Positions 35,886 through 44,458 of a stretch of 64,000 nucleotides of DNA are shown piece after piece. Source of the DNA: Streptomyces abyssalis. Lineage in GTDB: Bacteria > Actinomycetota > Actinomycetes > Streptomycetales > Streptomycetaceae. Both the position numbers and the translations under genes were made by a program. The notes beneath the pieces are model-generated. The model did not search any database. It was not told the origin of the DNA and saw only the letters and a list, made by a program, of their open reading frames with translations. The stretch is from positions 549,007 to 613,006 of the forward strand of contig NZ_LJGT01000041.1 of the NCBI RefSeq assembly GCF_001751365.1, in the 5' to 3' direction. Position 1 is the stretch's first letter. The number at the start of each line of letters is the position of its first letter.

Positions 35886-36998
35886 GTGGCCCCTTCCGCC
35901 GGGTCCTCCGTCTCCGCGCGGCTCCCTGAGTTCCCCTGGGACAGGCTGGAGCCGTACAAGGCCGCTGCCGCGGCGCACGACGGCGGCATCGTCGACCTCT
36001 CCGTCGGCACCCCCGTCGACCCCGTCCCGGATCTGATCCGGCAGGCCCTCACCGACGCCGGCAACAGCCCCGGCTACCCCACGGTGTGGGGCACGGCCGA
36101 GCTGCGTGATGCCGTCACCGGCTGGTGCGGACGCCGCCTGGGAGCGTCCGGCATGACGCACAGGAACGTGCTGCCGGTCGTCGGCTCCAAGGAGTTCGTC
36201 GCATGGCTGCCCACCCAGCTCGGTCTGGGGCCGGGGGACCGCGTGGCGTATCCGCGGCTGGCGTACCCGACGTACGAGGTGGGCGCACGCCTCGCCCGCG
36301 CGGAGCCCGTCGTCTACGACGACCCGACAGCTCTCGACCCGGAGGGTCTGCGTCTGCTGTGGCTCAACTCCCCGTCCAATCCGACGGGCCGGGTCCTGGA
36401 CGCCGGGCAGCTGACCCGTACGGTCGCGTGGGCGCGCGAGCACGGGGTGCTGCTGGTCAGCGACGAGTGCTACCTGGAACTCGGCTGGGACACGGATCCG
36501 GTCTCGGTGCTGCATCCCGACGTCTGCGGCGGCACGTACGAGGGTGTCGTCGCCGTCCACTCGCTCTCCAAGCGCTCCAACCTCGCGGGCTACCGCGCGG
36601 CGTTCGTCGCCGGTGACCCGGCGGTGCTCGGGGAGTTGCTGCACATCCGGAAGCACGGCGGGATGATGGTCCCCGCTCCGGTGCAGGCCGCGACCGTGGC
36701 GGCGCTCGGTGACGACACGCACGTCGCGCAGCAGCGCAAGCGTTACGCCGCCCGGCGCGCCGCCCTGCGCACGGCCCTCGAAGGCCGGGGCTTCCGCATC
36801 GAGCACAGCGAGGCGTCGCTCTACCTCTGGGCGACGCGGGACGAGCCGTGCTGGGACACGGTCGGCGACCTTTCCAAACTCGGAGTGCTCGTCGCGCCGG
36901 GCGACTTCTACGGCACCGCGGGGGAGCGTTTCGTACGGGTCGCCTTCACGGCGACGGACGAGCGCGTCTCGGCGGCCGTGCGGCGGCTGGAGAGCTGA
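35886..36998 (+). CDS. dapC: succinyldiaminopimelate transaminase
   Basis: 370 aa from GTG 35886. Class I/II PLP aminotransferase: the PLP lysine lies in HSLSKRSNLAGYRAAF, the substrate Arg region in GERFVRVAFT, and LNSPSNPTGRV is the usual Asn loop. Sequence style and position (after the ferredoxin gene, with dapE 2.2 kb on) fit the actinobacterial DapC of the succinylase branch to meso-diaminopimelate and lysine. Family members are also annotated as glutamate-prephenate aminotransferases, so the specificity is probable rather than proven. Confidence 0.88.
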   Translation: MAPSAGSSVSARLPEFPWDRLEPYKAAAAAHDGGIVDLSVGTPVDPVPDLIRQALTDAGNSPGYPTVWGTAELRDAVTGWCGRRLGASGMTHRNVLPVVGSKEFVAWLPTQLGLGPGDRVAYPRLAYPTYEVGARLARAEPVVYDDPTALDPEGLRLLWLNSPSNPTGRVLDAGQLTRTVAWAREHGVLLVSDECYLELGWDTDPVSVLHPDVCGGTYEGVVAVHSLSKRSNLAGYRAAFVAGDPAVLGELLHIRKHGGMMVPAPVQAATVAALGDDTHVAQQRKRYAARRAALRTALEGRGFRIEHSEASLYLWATRDEPCWDTVGDLSKLGVLVAPGDFYGTAGERFVRVAFTATDERVSAAVRRLES

Positions 36999-37081
36999 GG
37001 CGTCCCGCCGGAGAGGAAGCAGGAGAACGCGGCAGGAGAACGCGGCAGGAGAAACGGGGACGGCGAGCGCGGAAGGAAAGC

Positions 37082-37119
37082 GCGGAAGGTCGCGGAGAGA
37101 ACTCTCCGCGACCTTCCGC
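37082..37119. terminator. bidirectional terminator between dapC and the small secreted protein gene
   Basis: GCGGAAGGTCGCGGAGAG pairs perfectly with CTCTCCGCGACCTTCCGC: an 18-bp stem with a 2-nt AA gap between convergent genes. It is the longest perfect stem in the window. Confidence 0.88.
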
Positions 37120-37147
37120 ATGCGGTGCGCTGTGCGCGAAGCCGGTG

Positions 37148-37669
37148 TCAGAGGCCCGCGATCGAGGCGGTGCCAAGGCCCTTCGGCAGAACCTGCCCGT
37201 CCAGCAGACCGCCCTTGACCGGAACGGTCTTCTCAAGGGTGCTGGGCTGAGTGGTCTTCCCCGTCACCTGCTTGGCAGGGAGCTGCTTGGTCGGCAGGTT
37301 CTCGGCCTTCGGAGCCTGCTTCTGCAGACCCTCGGCGGCACCGGTGGTGGTTTCGCCCGCGAACTGCCTGGTCTCCGGTGCGACCCGGTCGGTGTCGTTG
37401 CCGACGGCCGTGACGCCGGAGCGGGCTGCTCCGGAGGTGTTGTCGAGCGGGGTGCTGCTGCTCATCGGGGTGAGAGCCTGAACGCCCTCCGTGGCGGTGC
37501 CGCGGACGGTCTGGCCGGCGGCCTGGTCCAGCTTGCTCAGCCCGCCCACATCAGCGGTCGAAGGCAGTTCGGCGGCACTCGCCGCACCGGCCGCACCTAC
37601 GACGGAGGCGGCGCCAGCGGCTGTCAGCAGCACGGTCTTGGCGATCCGGCGCGTGAGAGGGAGGGACAT
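37148..37669 (-). CDS. small secreted protein of unknown function
   Basis: 173 aa, ATG at 37669 with AAGGAG five bases upstream. The Sec signal peptide is clear (RRIAKTVLLTAAGAASVVGAAGAASA, cleavage after ASA). The mature part is low in aromatic and cysteine residues and rich in Thr/Gly/Gln/Lys, with a KQLPAKQVTGKTTQ segment; it is probably extended or disordered. No lipobox, LPXTG or chaplin motif is present. Databases often carry such streptomycete proteins under unrelated names, so no function is given here. Confidence 0.8.
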   Translation of the reverse strand: MSLPLTRRIAKTVLLTAAGAASVVGAAGAASAAELPSTADVGGLSKLDQAAGQTVRGTATEGVQALTPMSSSTPLDNTSGAARSGVTAVGNDTDRVAPETRQFAGETTTGAAEGLQKQAPKAENLPTKQLPAKQVTGKTTQPSTLEKTVPVKGGLLDGQVLPKGLGTASIAGL

Positions 37670-38104
37670 GTTGCTCCTTTGACGGAGAGATCTACTGCTA
37701 CGGAAAACGTGATGCAAACCCGGCCGGGCAATCGCCGGGCCGGGCGCTGTGCCTATCGCCTCGGGGAGCCGGAAAGTTGCGGGCCGCCGGAGTAAAGGAT
37801 TGGCAATGCGTCGCGTCGTACGTTGTGCCGAACAAGCCTTCCGTGCCTGCTCTTCACGGCTGCCGAAACGTCAAACCCCTGCAATGACGGGGGGTTTGCG
37901 TGGCTCGCGCGGGACTGCGGAGACACGGCCCGCCTCTGGGCGGCGTCCACTCCGGTGCGGCGAATTCCCCCGAATGTGAGGCCCGCCCCAGGGTTGGCGA
38001 GCCGCGCGCCGTGCACGCCGCGCGAACTGGCCCTGTCCGCGGGCTTGTCGGGGAGACGGCCCAGGAATCACGGAAGTGAGGCGAGCGGAGCCGCAGCTCC
38101 GGTG
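37670..38104. other. 435-bp intergenic region with two hairpins and no gene
   Basis: Holds the upstream region of the secreted-protein gene (minus-strand TTGCAT, 17 bp, TAGATC is a weak promoter candidate), a CCCGGCC/GGCCGGG inverted repeat near 37720-37745, and the hairpin at 37872-37898. No frame with an SD and plausible codon use was found. Confidence 0.5.
37872..37898. terminator. isolated CAAACCCC hairpin
   Basis: CAAACCCC / GGGGTTTG, an 8-bp stem with an 11-base loop. It lies about 207 bp beyond the stop of the minus-strand gene ending at 38105 and could end that transcript. Confidence 0.45.
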
Positions 38105-39139
38105 CTACTTACCTTTCGACAGCCGTACGCTGACGGCCTGTTCGCCACCCGCCCCGCTTCCGGAGTCCTCGCGGGGGCGCCAGCCCTCCTCCGAACTGGA
38201 CGCGTCCCAGATGCGGTTGCGGTAGGTGATCTGCTCGATGTGCAGCTCCGAGGCGTTCGCCACCGCCCAGTGCGCCAGCTCCCAGCCGCGCTGGCCGCGC
38301 CGCACCGGGATGCGTACCTGGGACGACTCGTCGCCGGCCGCCGCGCGCGACACCTCGTCCGACGCCCGGAGGGCCGCCTTCCCGTCCTCGGCCCCGGGCT
38401 GCCGCGGCCGCTCGGGAGACCCGTCCAGGCCGGCCTTACCGGTGGACGGCGCGGGTGTCCCGGCCTCCTGTCCGGGCAGCACGCCGTTGCCGAACTCCCG
38501 TACCAGGCGCTGCCGTAGCTGCGTGGCGCTGCCCGCCTTGCCGTCGCCCCCGGCCGGTCCGGTGGTGCAGTTGAACGCGGCCGCGCGCCGGCCCGTGAGA
38601 GCGGCGGTCAGCAGCGACGCGTGCGTTTCGTGCTTCGCGTACGCCTGCGGGTAGCCGCTGCGCTGTACGCGCTGCGCGGCCACCGTCAGCGGCAGCCGGG
38701 AGTAGCCGGGGATCTGCACGAGATGGTCGTAGAACTTCCCCGTGGAATACACAGGATCCTGGATCTGGCGCACGCTTCCCCAGCCCTGCGAGGGACGCTG
38801 CTGGAACAGGCCGAGCGAATCCCGGTCCCCGTGTTCGATGTTGCGAAGCGCGGACTCCTGCATGGCCGTGGCCAGCGCTATCGTCACCGCCCGCTCCGGA
38901 AGTCCGCGCTGGGACGCCACCGCTGTGATCGTGGCGGCGTTCGCGGCCTGTTCGGGCTTGATCTCGTAGTCCTGCGGCTTCTCGCCTGTGGCTCTGACGG
39001 TGCACCGCGCGGGTCCCGTGCTGCTTGTGACGTACTGCGTCGCCACGTAGCCGGCTATGACCAGCAGAACCGTGCACGCCGCCGCGGTGCGAAGGACTCG
39101 CGCGCGGGACTTCTGGGGAGAGGATTCCGAGGGGGACAC
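38105..39139 (-). CDS. membrane-anchored lysozyme-like (transglycosylase-type) protein
   Basis: 344 aa with GTG at 39139 as start; the GTG two codons upstream is possible, but the -10 box spacing favours 39139. One N-terminal helix (ARVLRTAAACTVLLVIAGYVATQYV) anchors it. Residues ~60-180 match the lysozyme-like region common in actinobacterial cell-wall proteins: AATITAVASQRGLPERAVTIALATAMQES with the likely catalytic Glu in MQESAL, then DSLGLFQQRPSQGWG and AAQRVQRSGYPQAYA. A C-terminal region (RIPVRRGQRGWELAHWAVANAS) may bind the wall. No partner gene is nearby; it is divergent from dapE. Confidence 0.8.
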   Translation of the reverse strand: MSPSESSPQKSRARVLRTAAACTVLLVIAGYVATQYVTSSTGPARCTVRATGEKPQDYEIKPEQAANAATITAVASQRGLPERAVTIALATAMQESALRNIEHGDRDSLGLFQQRPSQGWGSVRQIQDPVYSTGKFYDHLVQIPGYSRLPLTVAAQRVQRSGYPQAYAKHETHASLLTAALTGRRAAAFNCTTGPAGGDGKAGSATQLRQRLVREFGNGVLPGQEAGTPAPSTGKAGLDGSPERPRQPGAEDGKAALRASDEVSRAAAGDESSQVRIPVRRGQRGWELAHWAVANASELHIEQITYRNRIWDASSSEEGWRPREDSGSGAGGEQAVSVRLSKGK

Positions 39140-39146
39140 GGGCACA

Positions 39147-39152
39147 AAGGTA
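39147..39152 (-). promoter_or_regulatory. -10 element 7 nt before the lysozyme-like gene (leaderless)
   Basis: Minus-strand TACCTT, then 7 nt, then GTG. It is back-to-back with the dapE -10 box, 26 bp away, in a 51-bp divergent intergenic region. Confidence 0.45.
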
Positions 39153-39178
39153 GCCGGTTTGCCAAGTCCCCCCGCCCG

Positions 39179-39184
39179 TAGGCT
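39179..39184 (+). promoter_or_regulatory. -10 element 6 nt before dapE (leaderless)
   Basis: TAGGCT, then GGGTTC, then the dapE ATG. There is no SD in front of dapE, in keeping with leaderless translation. Confidence 0.5.
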
Positions 39185-39190
39185 GGGTTC

Positions 39191-40270
39191 ATGCTGAAAA
39201 ACGGACTCGACCTGCACCAGGACGCCGCCCTGCTGACGGCTCAGCTCGTGGACACGCCCTCGGAGAGCGGGGACGAGCGGCCTCTGGCCGACGCGGTCGA
39301 GACCGCCCTGAGTGCGCTGCCGCACCTGACCGTGGACCGCCACGGCAACAACGTCGTCGCCCGCACCGGTCTCGGCCGGTCCGAACGCGTCGTCCTCGCC
39401 GGGCACATCGACACGGTCCCCATCGCGGACAACGTGCCCTCACGCCTCGACGAGGACGGCGTGCTGTGGGGCTGCGGCACGAGCGACATGAAGGCGGGCG
39501 TGGCGGTGCAGCTGCGCATCGCCGCCACCGTGCCCGAGCCCAACCGGGATCTGACCTTCGTCTTCTACGACAACGAGGAGGTCGACGCGCATCTCAACGG
39601 CCTCGGTCACGTCGCCGAAGCACACCCCGACTGGCTCGCCGGTGACTTCGCGGTGCTGCTCGAGCCCTCCAGCGGCCAGGTCGAGGGCGGCTGCCAGGGC
39701 ACCCTGCGCGTGCGGCTGCGTACCTCCGGCGTACGTTCCCACTCCGCGCGGAGCTGGAAGGGCGACAACGCGATCCATGCGGCCGCGCCGATCCTCGCCC
39801 GGCTCGCCTCGTACGAACCGCGGCGCAAGGTGATCGACGGGCTGGAGTACCGGGAGGGACTCAACGCCGTCCGCATCGAGGGCGGGGTCGCCGGGAACGT
39901 GATCCCCGACGCCTGCTCCGTCACCGTCAACTACCGATACGCCCCCGACATCGGCGAGGACCAGGCCCTGGCACACGTACGGGAGGTGTTCGCGGGGTGC
40001 GGCGAGTGGGATCTGACGGTGGACGACAGCTCGCCCGGGGCCCTGCCGGGGCTCTCGCACCCCGCGGCGAAGGCGTTCACGGACGCCGTCGGCGGAGAGC
40101 CGATGCCCAAGTTCGGATGGACGGACGTCTCCCGTTTCAGCGCGCTCGGCGTCCCGGCCGTGAACTACGGCCCCGGCGACCCGAACCTGGCGCACAAGCG
40201 CGACGAGCACGTGGACACGGCGAAGATCCTCCACTGTGAGGAACGCCTCCGTGCCTGGCTGACGTCCTGA
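39191..40270 (+). CDS. dapE: succinyl-diaminopimelate desuccinylase
   Basis: 359 aa, ATG at 39191. Zinc M20 peptidase-family enzyme that releases succinate to give LL-diaminopimelate. Metal motifs: AGHIDTVPIADN, then GCGTSDMKAG, FYDNEEVDAHLNGL, and the final PNLAHKRDEHV histidine. Length fits actinobacterial DapE (about 355 aa). With dapC upstream it supplies diaminopimelate for peptidoglycan and lysine. dapD, next to dapE in M. tuberculosis, is not in the window. Confidence 0.95.
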   Translation: MLKNGLDLHQDAALLTAQLVDTPSESGDERPLADAVETALSALPHLTVDRHGNNVVARTGLGRSERVVLAGHIDTVPIADNVPSRLDEDGVLWGCGTSDMKAGVAVQLRIAATVPEPNRDLTFVFYDNEEVDAHLNGLGHVAEAHPDWLAGDFAVLLEPSSGQVEGGCQGTLRVRLRTSGVRSHSARSWKGDNAIHAAAPILARLASYEPRRKVIDGLEYREGLNAVRIEGGVAGNVIPDACSVTVNYRYAPDIGEDQALAHVREVFAGCGEWDLTVDDSSPGALPGLSHPAAKAFTDAVGGEPMPKFGWTDVSRFSALGVPAVNYGPGDPNLAHKRDEHVDTAKILHCEERLRAWLTS

Positions 40271-40431
40271 ACGCAGGGACGTCCTGAGTCCGCTCCACGG
40301 CCCGGCCCCGCCCCACGGCCTGAACCCGCCGTACACCTGGCCGCCCGCGGGGGTGCGGCTGTCTGTCACGTCTGTACGGGCTCTCCGTGCGTACGCTGAA
40401 CCGGAATGACCGCAGTCGGAGGGAGCGTGGG

Positions 40432-41184
40432 ATGACCAGCCCGGAGCGAGAGCGAGCACGGAAGCCGCGCGAGCAGCGTCTCGGCCCGGTGGTGCGCCGG
40501 CGCAAGCAGATGCAGGCCGAGACGACCGACCAGCGGCTGCTGGACACCACCGGACCTTCGGACTGGGTGCACCAGGACCCCTGGCGGGTCATGCGCATCC
40601 AGTCGGAGTTCGTGGAGGGCTTCGGCGCCCTCGCGGAACTCGGCCCCGCCATCAGCGTCTTCGGCTCGGCCCGTACGCCCGTCGACTCGCCGGAGTACGA
40701 GGCGGGTGTGCGCATCGGGCGCGCGCTGACGGAGGCCGGCTTCGGAGTGATCACCGGTGGCGGACCGGGGGCGATGGAGGCCGCCAACAAGGGGGCGCTG
40801 GAGGCGGGCGGCACGTCGGTCGGGCTCGGCATCGAGCTGCCCTTCGAGCAGGGGCTCAATCAATATGTCGACATCGGTGTCAATTTCCGCTATTTCTTCG
40901 TGCGCAAGACGATGTTCGTGAAGTACGCACAGGGCTTCGTCGTGCTGCCGGGCGGCCTCGGCACGATGGACGAGCTGTTCGAGGCGATGACTCTCGTGCA
41001 GACCAGGAAGGTCACGCGCTTCCCCATCGTCCTCTTCGGCAGTTCCTACTGGCAGGGCCTCGTCGACTGGCTGCACGGCTCGGTCGTCGCACAGGGCAAG
41101 GCGTCCGCGCGCGACATCGAGCTCTTCCACGTCACGGACGACATCGAGGAGGCCGTCGCGGTGGTCACGAAGGAAGCCGGCTGA
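40432..41184 (+). CDS. LOG-family protein (Rv1205-like)
   Basis: 250 aa, ATG at 40432 with GGAGGGAG upstream. The lysine decarboxylase-like/LOG fold is clear: GGGPGAMEAANKGALEAGG and the signature PGGLGTMDELFEA (PGGxGTxxE). LOG enzymes release free cytokinin bases from nucleotide monophosphates; the M. tuberculosis homologue Rv1205 is the best studied bacterial pathogen example. The ~50-residue basic N-terminus (ERERARKPREQRLGPVVRRRK) is a feature of long-form actinobacterial members. Whether it makes cytokinins here or is a general nucleotide hydrolase is open. Confidence 0.9.
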   Translation: MTSPERERARKPREQRLGPVVRRRKQMQAETTDQRLLDTTGPSDWVHQDPWRVMRIQSEFVEGFGALAELGPAISVFGSARTPVDSPEYEAGVRIGRALTEAGFGVITGGGPGAMEAANKGALEAGGTSVGLGIELPFEQGLNQYVDIGVNFRYFFVRKTMFVKYAQGFVVLPGGLGTMDELFEAMTLVQTRKVTRFPIVLFGSSYWQGLVDWLHGSVVAQGKASARDIELFHVTDDIEEAVAVVTKEAG

Positions 41185-41227
41185 CGGCGCGGGTACGGCG
41201 CCGCCGGCACGGGCGCGAAGGGCCCGC

Positions 41228-42097
41228 TCAGGCGAGCCCGCGCCGCGCCACGGCGGGCGGCCGGTGCCCCGCGATCGACGCGACCATCTCCAGCACCTGC
41301 TTCGTCTCGGCGACCTCGTGGACGCGGTAGACGCGCGCACCGAGCCAGGCCGAGACCGCGGTGGTGGCGAGCGTGCCGGTCAGCCGCTCCTGCACCGGCC
41401 TGTCCAGGGTCTCGCCGACGAAGTCCTTGTTGGACAGCGATACGAGCACCGGCCAGCCGGTCCGGGTCATCTCCTCCAGGCGGCGGGTGGCTTCGAGTGA
41501 GTGCCGGGTCGACTTGCCGAAGTCGTGCCCCGGGTCGATGAGGATGGCGTCCCTGCGCACGCCCAGACCGGCCGCGCGTTCGGCCAGGCCGAGCGTCACG
41601 CGCAGGATGTCGGCCACCACACCGCCCTCGTCCGGGTAGCTCACCCGATGCGGGCGCGTGCGCGGCTCGGCGCCGCCCGCGTGTGTGCACACCAGGCCCG
41701 CGCCGTGGCGGGCGGCGACCTCGGCCAGGGCGGGATCGACCCCGCCCCAGGCGTCGTTGATCAGATCCGCGCCCGCGGCGCAGACGGCCTCTCCGACCTC
41801 GTGGCGCCATGTGTCCACGCTGATCACGATGTCCGGGTGGCGCCTGCGTACCTCTTCGACGAAGCCGGCGGTACGCCGCACCTCCTCTTCGGCCGTCACC
41901 TCGTCCCCGGGGCCGGCCTTCACGCCACCGATGTCGATGACCGCCGCGCCCTCGGCCACGGCCTTCTCCACCCGCTCCAGGGCGGGCTCGTCGCGGAAGG
42001 TGGCGCCGCGGTCGTAGAACGAGTCCGGCGTCCGGTTCACGATGGCCATGATCACCATCTCGTGCGGCCCGAACTCCCGCTTCCCCAGGCGCAGCAT
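41228..42097 (-). CDS. FolP2-type dihydropteroate synthase-like protein
   Basis: 289 aa from ATG 42097, which has GAGAGG six bases upstream (an ATG two codons earlier abuts it). The pterin-binding TIM-barrel motifs are present: AIVNRTPDSFYDRG, DIGGVKAGPGD, INDAWGG, DPGHDFGKST and VSLSNKDFVGE. The first motif reads NRTPDSF instead of the N-V-T-P-D-S-F of true dihydropteroate synthases. This is the paralogue group of Rv1207 (folP2), reported to lack dihydropteroate synthase activity, so folate synthesis should not be assumed. It sits between the LOG gene and the Rv1209-like gene as in M. tuberculosis. Confidence 0.88.
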   Translation of the reverse strand: MLRLGKREFGPHEMVIMAIVNRTPDSFYDRGATFRDEPALERVEKAVAEGAAVIDIGGVKAGPGDEVTAEEEVRRTAGFVEEVRRRHPDIVISVDTWRHEVGEAVCAAGADLINDAWGGVDPALAEVAARHGAGLVCTHAGGAEPRTRPHRVSYPDEGGVVADILRVTLGLAERAAGLGVRRDAILIDPGHDFGKSTRHSLEATRRLEEMTRTGWPVLVSLSNKDFVGETLDRPVQERLTGTLATTAVSAWLGARVYRVHEVAETKQVLEMVASIAGHRPPAVARRGLA

Positions 42098-42284
42098 CGC
42101 CATCCTCTCGCTCGGCCCTCTCACTCGGCACAAGGGGCGGCACGGGCCGATTCCCCCGGAGGCGACCTTAACGGGCTGTGGAGAGCGCATCCCTTCGAGG
42201 CCTGCCGGTTGTGTCAGTGCGGCGTGGCACGATCAGGGAGCATAGGAAGCCTCAGTCATCCGGACGGACATCGGGGAGTTGGCC

Positions 42285-42728
42285 GTGTTCTGGTTCCTGC
42301 TGATCTCGCTCGCCGTGGTGGTCGCCGCGGTGACGCTCGCCGTGGTGGGCAGCACCGGGGAGGGGCGGGGCGGCACCGCCACCGGCGGGCTCGCGGACGC
42401 GCCGCCCGACCAGCTCGACGAACCCCTGCCGGCCGGCCGTCCGGTCAGCCGCGTCGACGTGGACGGGCTCCGGCTGCCGGTCACGGCGCGTGGATACCGG
42501 ATGCAGCAGGTCGACGACGTACTGGACCGGCTCGGTGCCGAGCTGGCCGAGCGTGACGCCCGTATCGCGGAGCTGGAGTCGGCGCTGGCCGGTGCCCAGG
42601 CGGCGGCGATGGGGCGGGGCGAGCCGGGCGGGTACGGCGGACCGGGCGCTCCGCGGTCCGGAGAGCTCGGCGAGTACGGGCCGGGGCCGCTCGCGCAGGA
42701 TTCCCCGGAGCGCGGCGATGGGCGTTGA
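42285..42728 (+). CDS. DivIVA-domain-like membrane protein (Rv1209-like)
   Basis: 147 aa; GTG at 42285 with GGGGAG six bases upstream. One N-terminal helix (FWFLLISLAVVVAAVTLAVV), then an acidic/Pro linker, then GYRMQQVDDVLDRLGAELAERDARIAELE, which is the GYxxxxVDxFL-type start of a DivIVA domain plus coiled coil. The C-terminus is Gly/Glu-rich and overlaps the tag gene by 11 nt, implying coupling. DivIVA-like modules recognise curved membrane or act as scaffolds in polar growth. Confidence 0.82.
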   Translation: MFWFLLISLAVVVAAVTLAVVGSTGEGRGGTATGGLADAPPDQLDEPLPAGRPVSRVDVDGLRLPVTARGYRMQQVDDVLDRLGAELAERDARIAELESALAGAQAAAMGRGEPGGYGGPGAPRSGELGEYGPGPLAQDSPERGDGR

Positions 42729-43323
42729 GGGCGGTGCGCAGCCGGGTCCCGACGGGGCGCTGCGCTGCCCGTGGGGCCTGTCCGCCGAGGACTATGTCGC
42801 GTATCACGACAAGGAGTGGGGCCGCCCCGTCCACGGCGACGACGCCCTGTACGAGCGGCTGTGCCTGGAAGCGTTCCAGTCCGGGCTCTCCTGGCTGACG
42901 ATCCTCCGCCGCCGCGAGGGCTTCCGCGCCGCCTTCGCGGGCTTCCGCATCGCAGAGGTGGCCGCCTTCACGGAGGAGGACGAGGCGCGGCTGCTCGGCG
43001 ACACGGGGATCATCCGCAACAGGGCGAAGATCCAGGCGGCCGTCGCCAACGCGAAGGTCGCCGCCTCGCTCGGGGAGGGCGGCCTGGATTCGCTGGTCTG
43101 GTCGTTCGCCCCCGATCCGGAGGGCCGCCCCGCGCCCCGTACGCACACCGAGATCCCCGCGGTGACCGACGAGTCGAAGGCGCTCGCGAAAGACCTCAAG
43201 AAGAAGGGCTTCCGCTTCGTCGGGCCCACGACGGCGTATGCGCTGATGCAGGCCTGCGGCCTGGTGAACGATCACCTGGCGGACTGCTGGGCGCGCGGTG
43301 AGATGCGTGCGGGGGCCGGCTGA
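42718..43323 (+). CDS. tag: DNA-3-methyladenine glycosylase I
   Basis: 201 aa, ATG at 42718 overlapping the previous gene. Base-excision enzyme that removes 3-methyladenine. Family motifs: RCPWGLSAEDYVAYHDKEWG, LCLEAFQSGLSWLTILRRR, FVGPTTAYALMQACGLVNDH and the terminal HLADC. The N-terminal Cys and His (CPW, YHDKEWG) with the C-terminal His and Cys (NDHLADC) match the zinc site of E. coli Tag. Corresponds to tagA (Rv1210). Confidence 0.95.
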   Translation: MGVEGGAQPGPDGALRCPWGLSAEDYVAYHDKEWGRPVHGDDALYERLCLEAFQSGLSWLTILRRREGFRAAFAGFRIAEVAAFTEEDEARLLGDTGIIRNRAKIQAAVANAKVAASLGEGGLDSLVWSFAPDPEGRPAPRTHTEIPAVTDESKALAKDLKKKGFRFVGPTTAYALMQACGLVNDHLADCWARGEMRAGAG

Positions 43324-43336
43324 CCGGCGGAGGAGA

Positions 43337-43359
43337 CCCGGGGCCGGGCCGGCCCCGGG
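43337..43359. terminator. bidirectional terminator between tag and the enoyl-CoA hydratase gene
   Basis: CCCGGGGCC / GGCCCCGGG, a 9-bp perfect stem with a GGGCC loop, filling the 38-bp gap between convergent genes. Confidence 0.75.
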
Positions 43360-43361
43360 CG

Positions 43362-44150
43362 TCAGCGGCCCCTGAAGCGGGGCTTCTCCTTCTTCACGAA
43401 CGCCTCGACGGCGGCCTGGTGATCCTCCGACGCGCCTGCGCGGATCTGGAGTTCGGCCTCCTTCCGCAGCGTCTCGGCCAGCGAGTGGCCGGCGCCGTAG
43501 GCCAGCGACTCCTTGATCGCCGCATAGGCGCGCGTGGGTCCCTGGGCGAGTTCGCGTGCCACGGCGGTGGCCTGCTCGGCGAGTTCGTCGTCCGGCACGA
43601 CCCGGTGTGCGAGACCCAGCTCCAGTGCCTCGCCTGAGCGCACGCTCCGCGGGAAGAGCAGCAGGTCGGAGGCGCGGGCGGGGCCGATCAGCCGCGGCAG
43701 CGTCCAGGAGATCCCGGAGTCCGCGGTCAGCGCGATCCCGGCGAAGGAGGTGTTGAAGGCGGCCGACTCTGCGAGTACACGGTGATCGGCTGCGAAGGCG
43801 AACCCGGCGCCCGCGCCGGCGGCGACCCCGTTCACGGCTGCCACGACCGGTTTCGGCATGCCCGCGATGGCGAGCGTGATGGGGTTGTAGTGCTCTTCGA
43901 CGGTGCTGAGGGCGCTGCCTCCGCCCTCCTGCAGCGCACCGATGTGTTCCTTGAGGTCCTGGCCGACGCAGAAGGCGCGCCCGTTTCCGGTGAGCAGCAC
44001 TGCCCGTACGGCCTCGTCCTCGGCGGCGGCGCGGAGGGTGTCGCGCAGAGCCGACTTCAGCTCGGTGTTGAGGGCGTTCATCGCATCGGGGCGGTTGAGG
44101 GTGACCGTCGCAAGACCCTCGGTCACGTCATAGAGCACGGTGTCCGACAT
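43362..44150 (-). CDS. enoyl-CoA hydratase/isomerase family protein (PaaG-like)
   Basis: 262 aa, ATG at 44150. Crotonase fold with oxyanion-hole motifs GRAFCVGQDLKEH and AAVNGVAAGAGAGFAFAADHR. Acidic residue in ALTADSGISWTLPRLIG, the position used by PaaG-type isomerases, while the second hydratase glutamate is not obvious; an isomerase is therefore as likely as a hydratase. The C-terminus has the family end FVKKEKPRFRGR. A stand-alone gene between tag and the DUF3117 gene, with no other fatty-acid genes nearby. The CATGCT six bases before the ATG is a poor -10 candidate. Confidence 0.88.
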   Translation of the reverse strand: MSDTVLYDVTEGLATVTLNRPDAMNALNTELKSALRDTLRAAAEDEAVRAVLLTGNGRAFCVGQDLKEHIGALQEGGGSALSTVEEHYNPITLAIAGMPKPVVAAVNGVAAGAGAGFAFAADHRVLAESAAFNTSFAGIALTADSGISWTLPRLIGPARASDLLLFPRSVRSGEALELGLAHRVVPDDELAEQATAVARELAQGPTRAYAAIKESLAYGAGHSLAETLRKEAELQIRAGASEDHQAAVEAFVKKEKPRFRGR

Positions 44151-44372
44151 GGGCCAAGCATGGCCCAGAACACCGGGGCCCCGACAGGGCGTCCCGCCGC
44201 GCTCCCACGGGTGGGGGGTGCGCACCGGAGCGGCCGGGGAGGGGCTCAGCCAATTCACGGGCGGGGTGAAGCGGAGCAGTATCGCAGCTTCGTCGACGGA
44301 TTGAGTGGTTTTGTGCGAGAGCGAGTCACAAGTGATGCGACCTCTTGTTGGTCATCGGGTCCTGCCATGCGG

Positions 44373-44378
44373 GATAAT
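44373..44378 (+). promoter_or_regulatory. probable -10 element of the DUF3117 gene
   Basis: GATAAT, close to TATAAT, with TTGGTC 19 bp upstream as a possible -35. The start codon is 80 bp downstream, in a 308-bp divergent gap that holds no other gene. Confidence 0.5.
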
Positions 44379-44458
44379 GGCCGGGAAGCAATGTGTTCGA
44401 TGCCGGTGACACGCGCGTTGTCGGCTGCGATCAGCTGGTTTCAGGAAGGGGAACGAGC

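Noticed and set aside
37120..39190. Search for dapD beside dapE
   Set aside because: The two genes here are a secreted protein and a lysozyme-like protein; neither has the left-handed beta-helix hexapeptide repeats of DapD.
43362..44150. Calling the crotonase-family protein a specific phenylacetate enzyme (PaaG)
   Set aside because: Only the acidic residue pattern suggests it; no paa genes are nearby, so a family-level name is safer.
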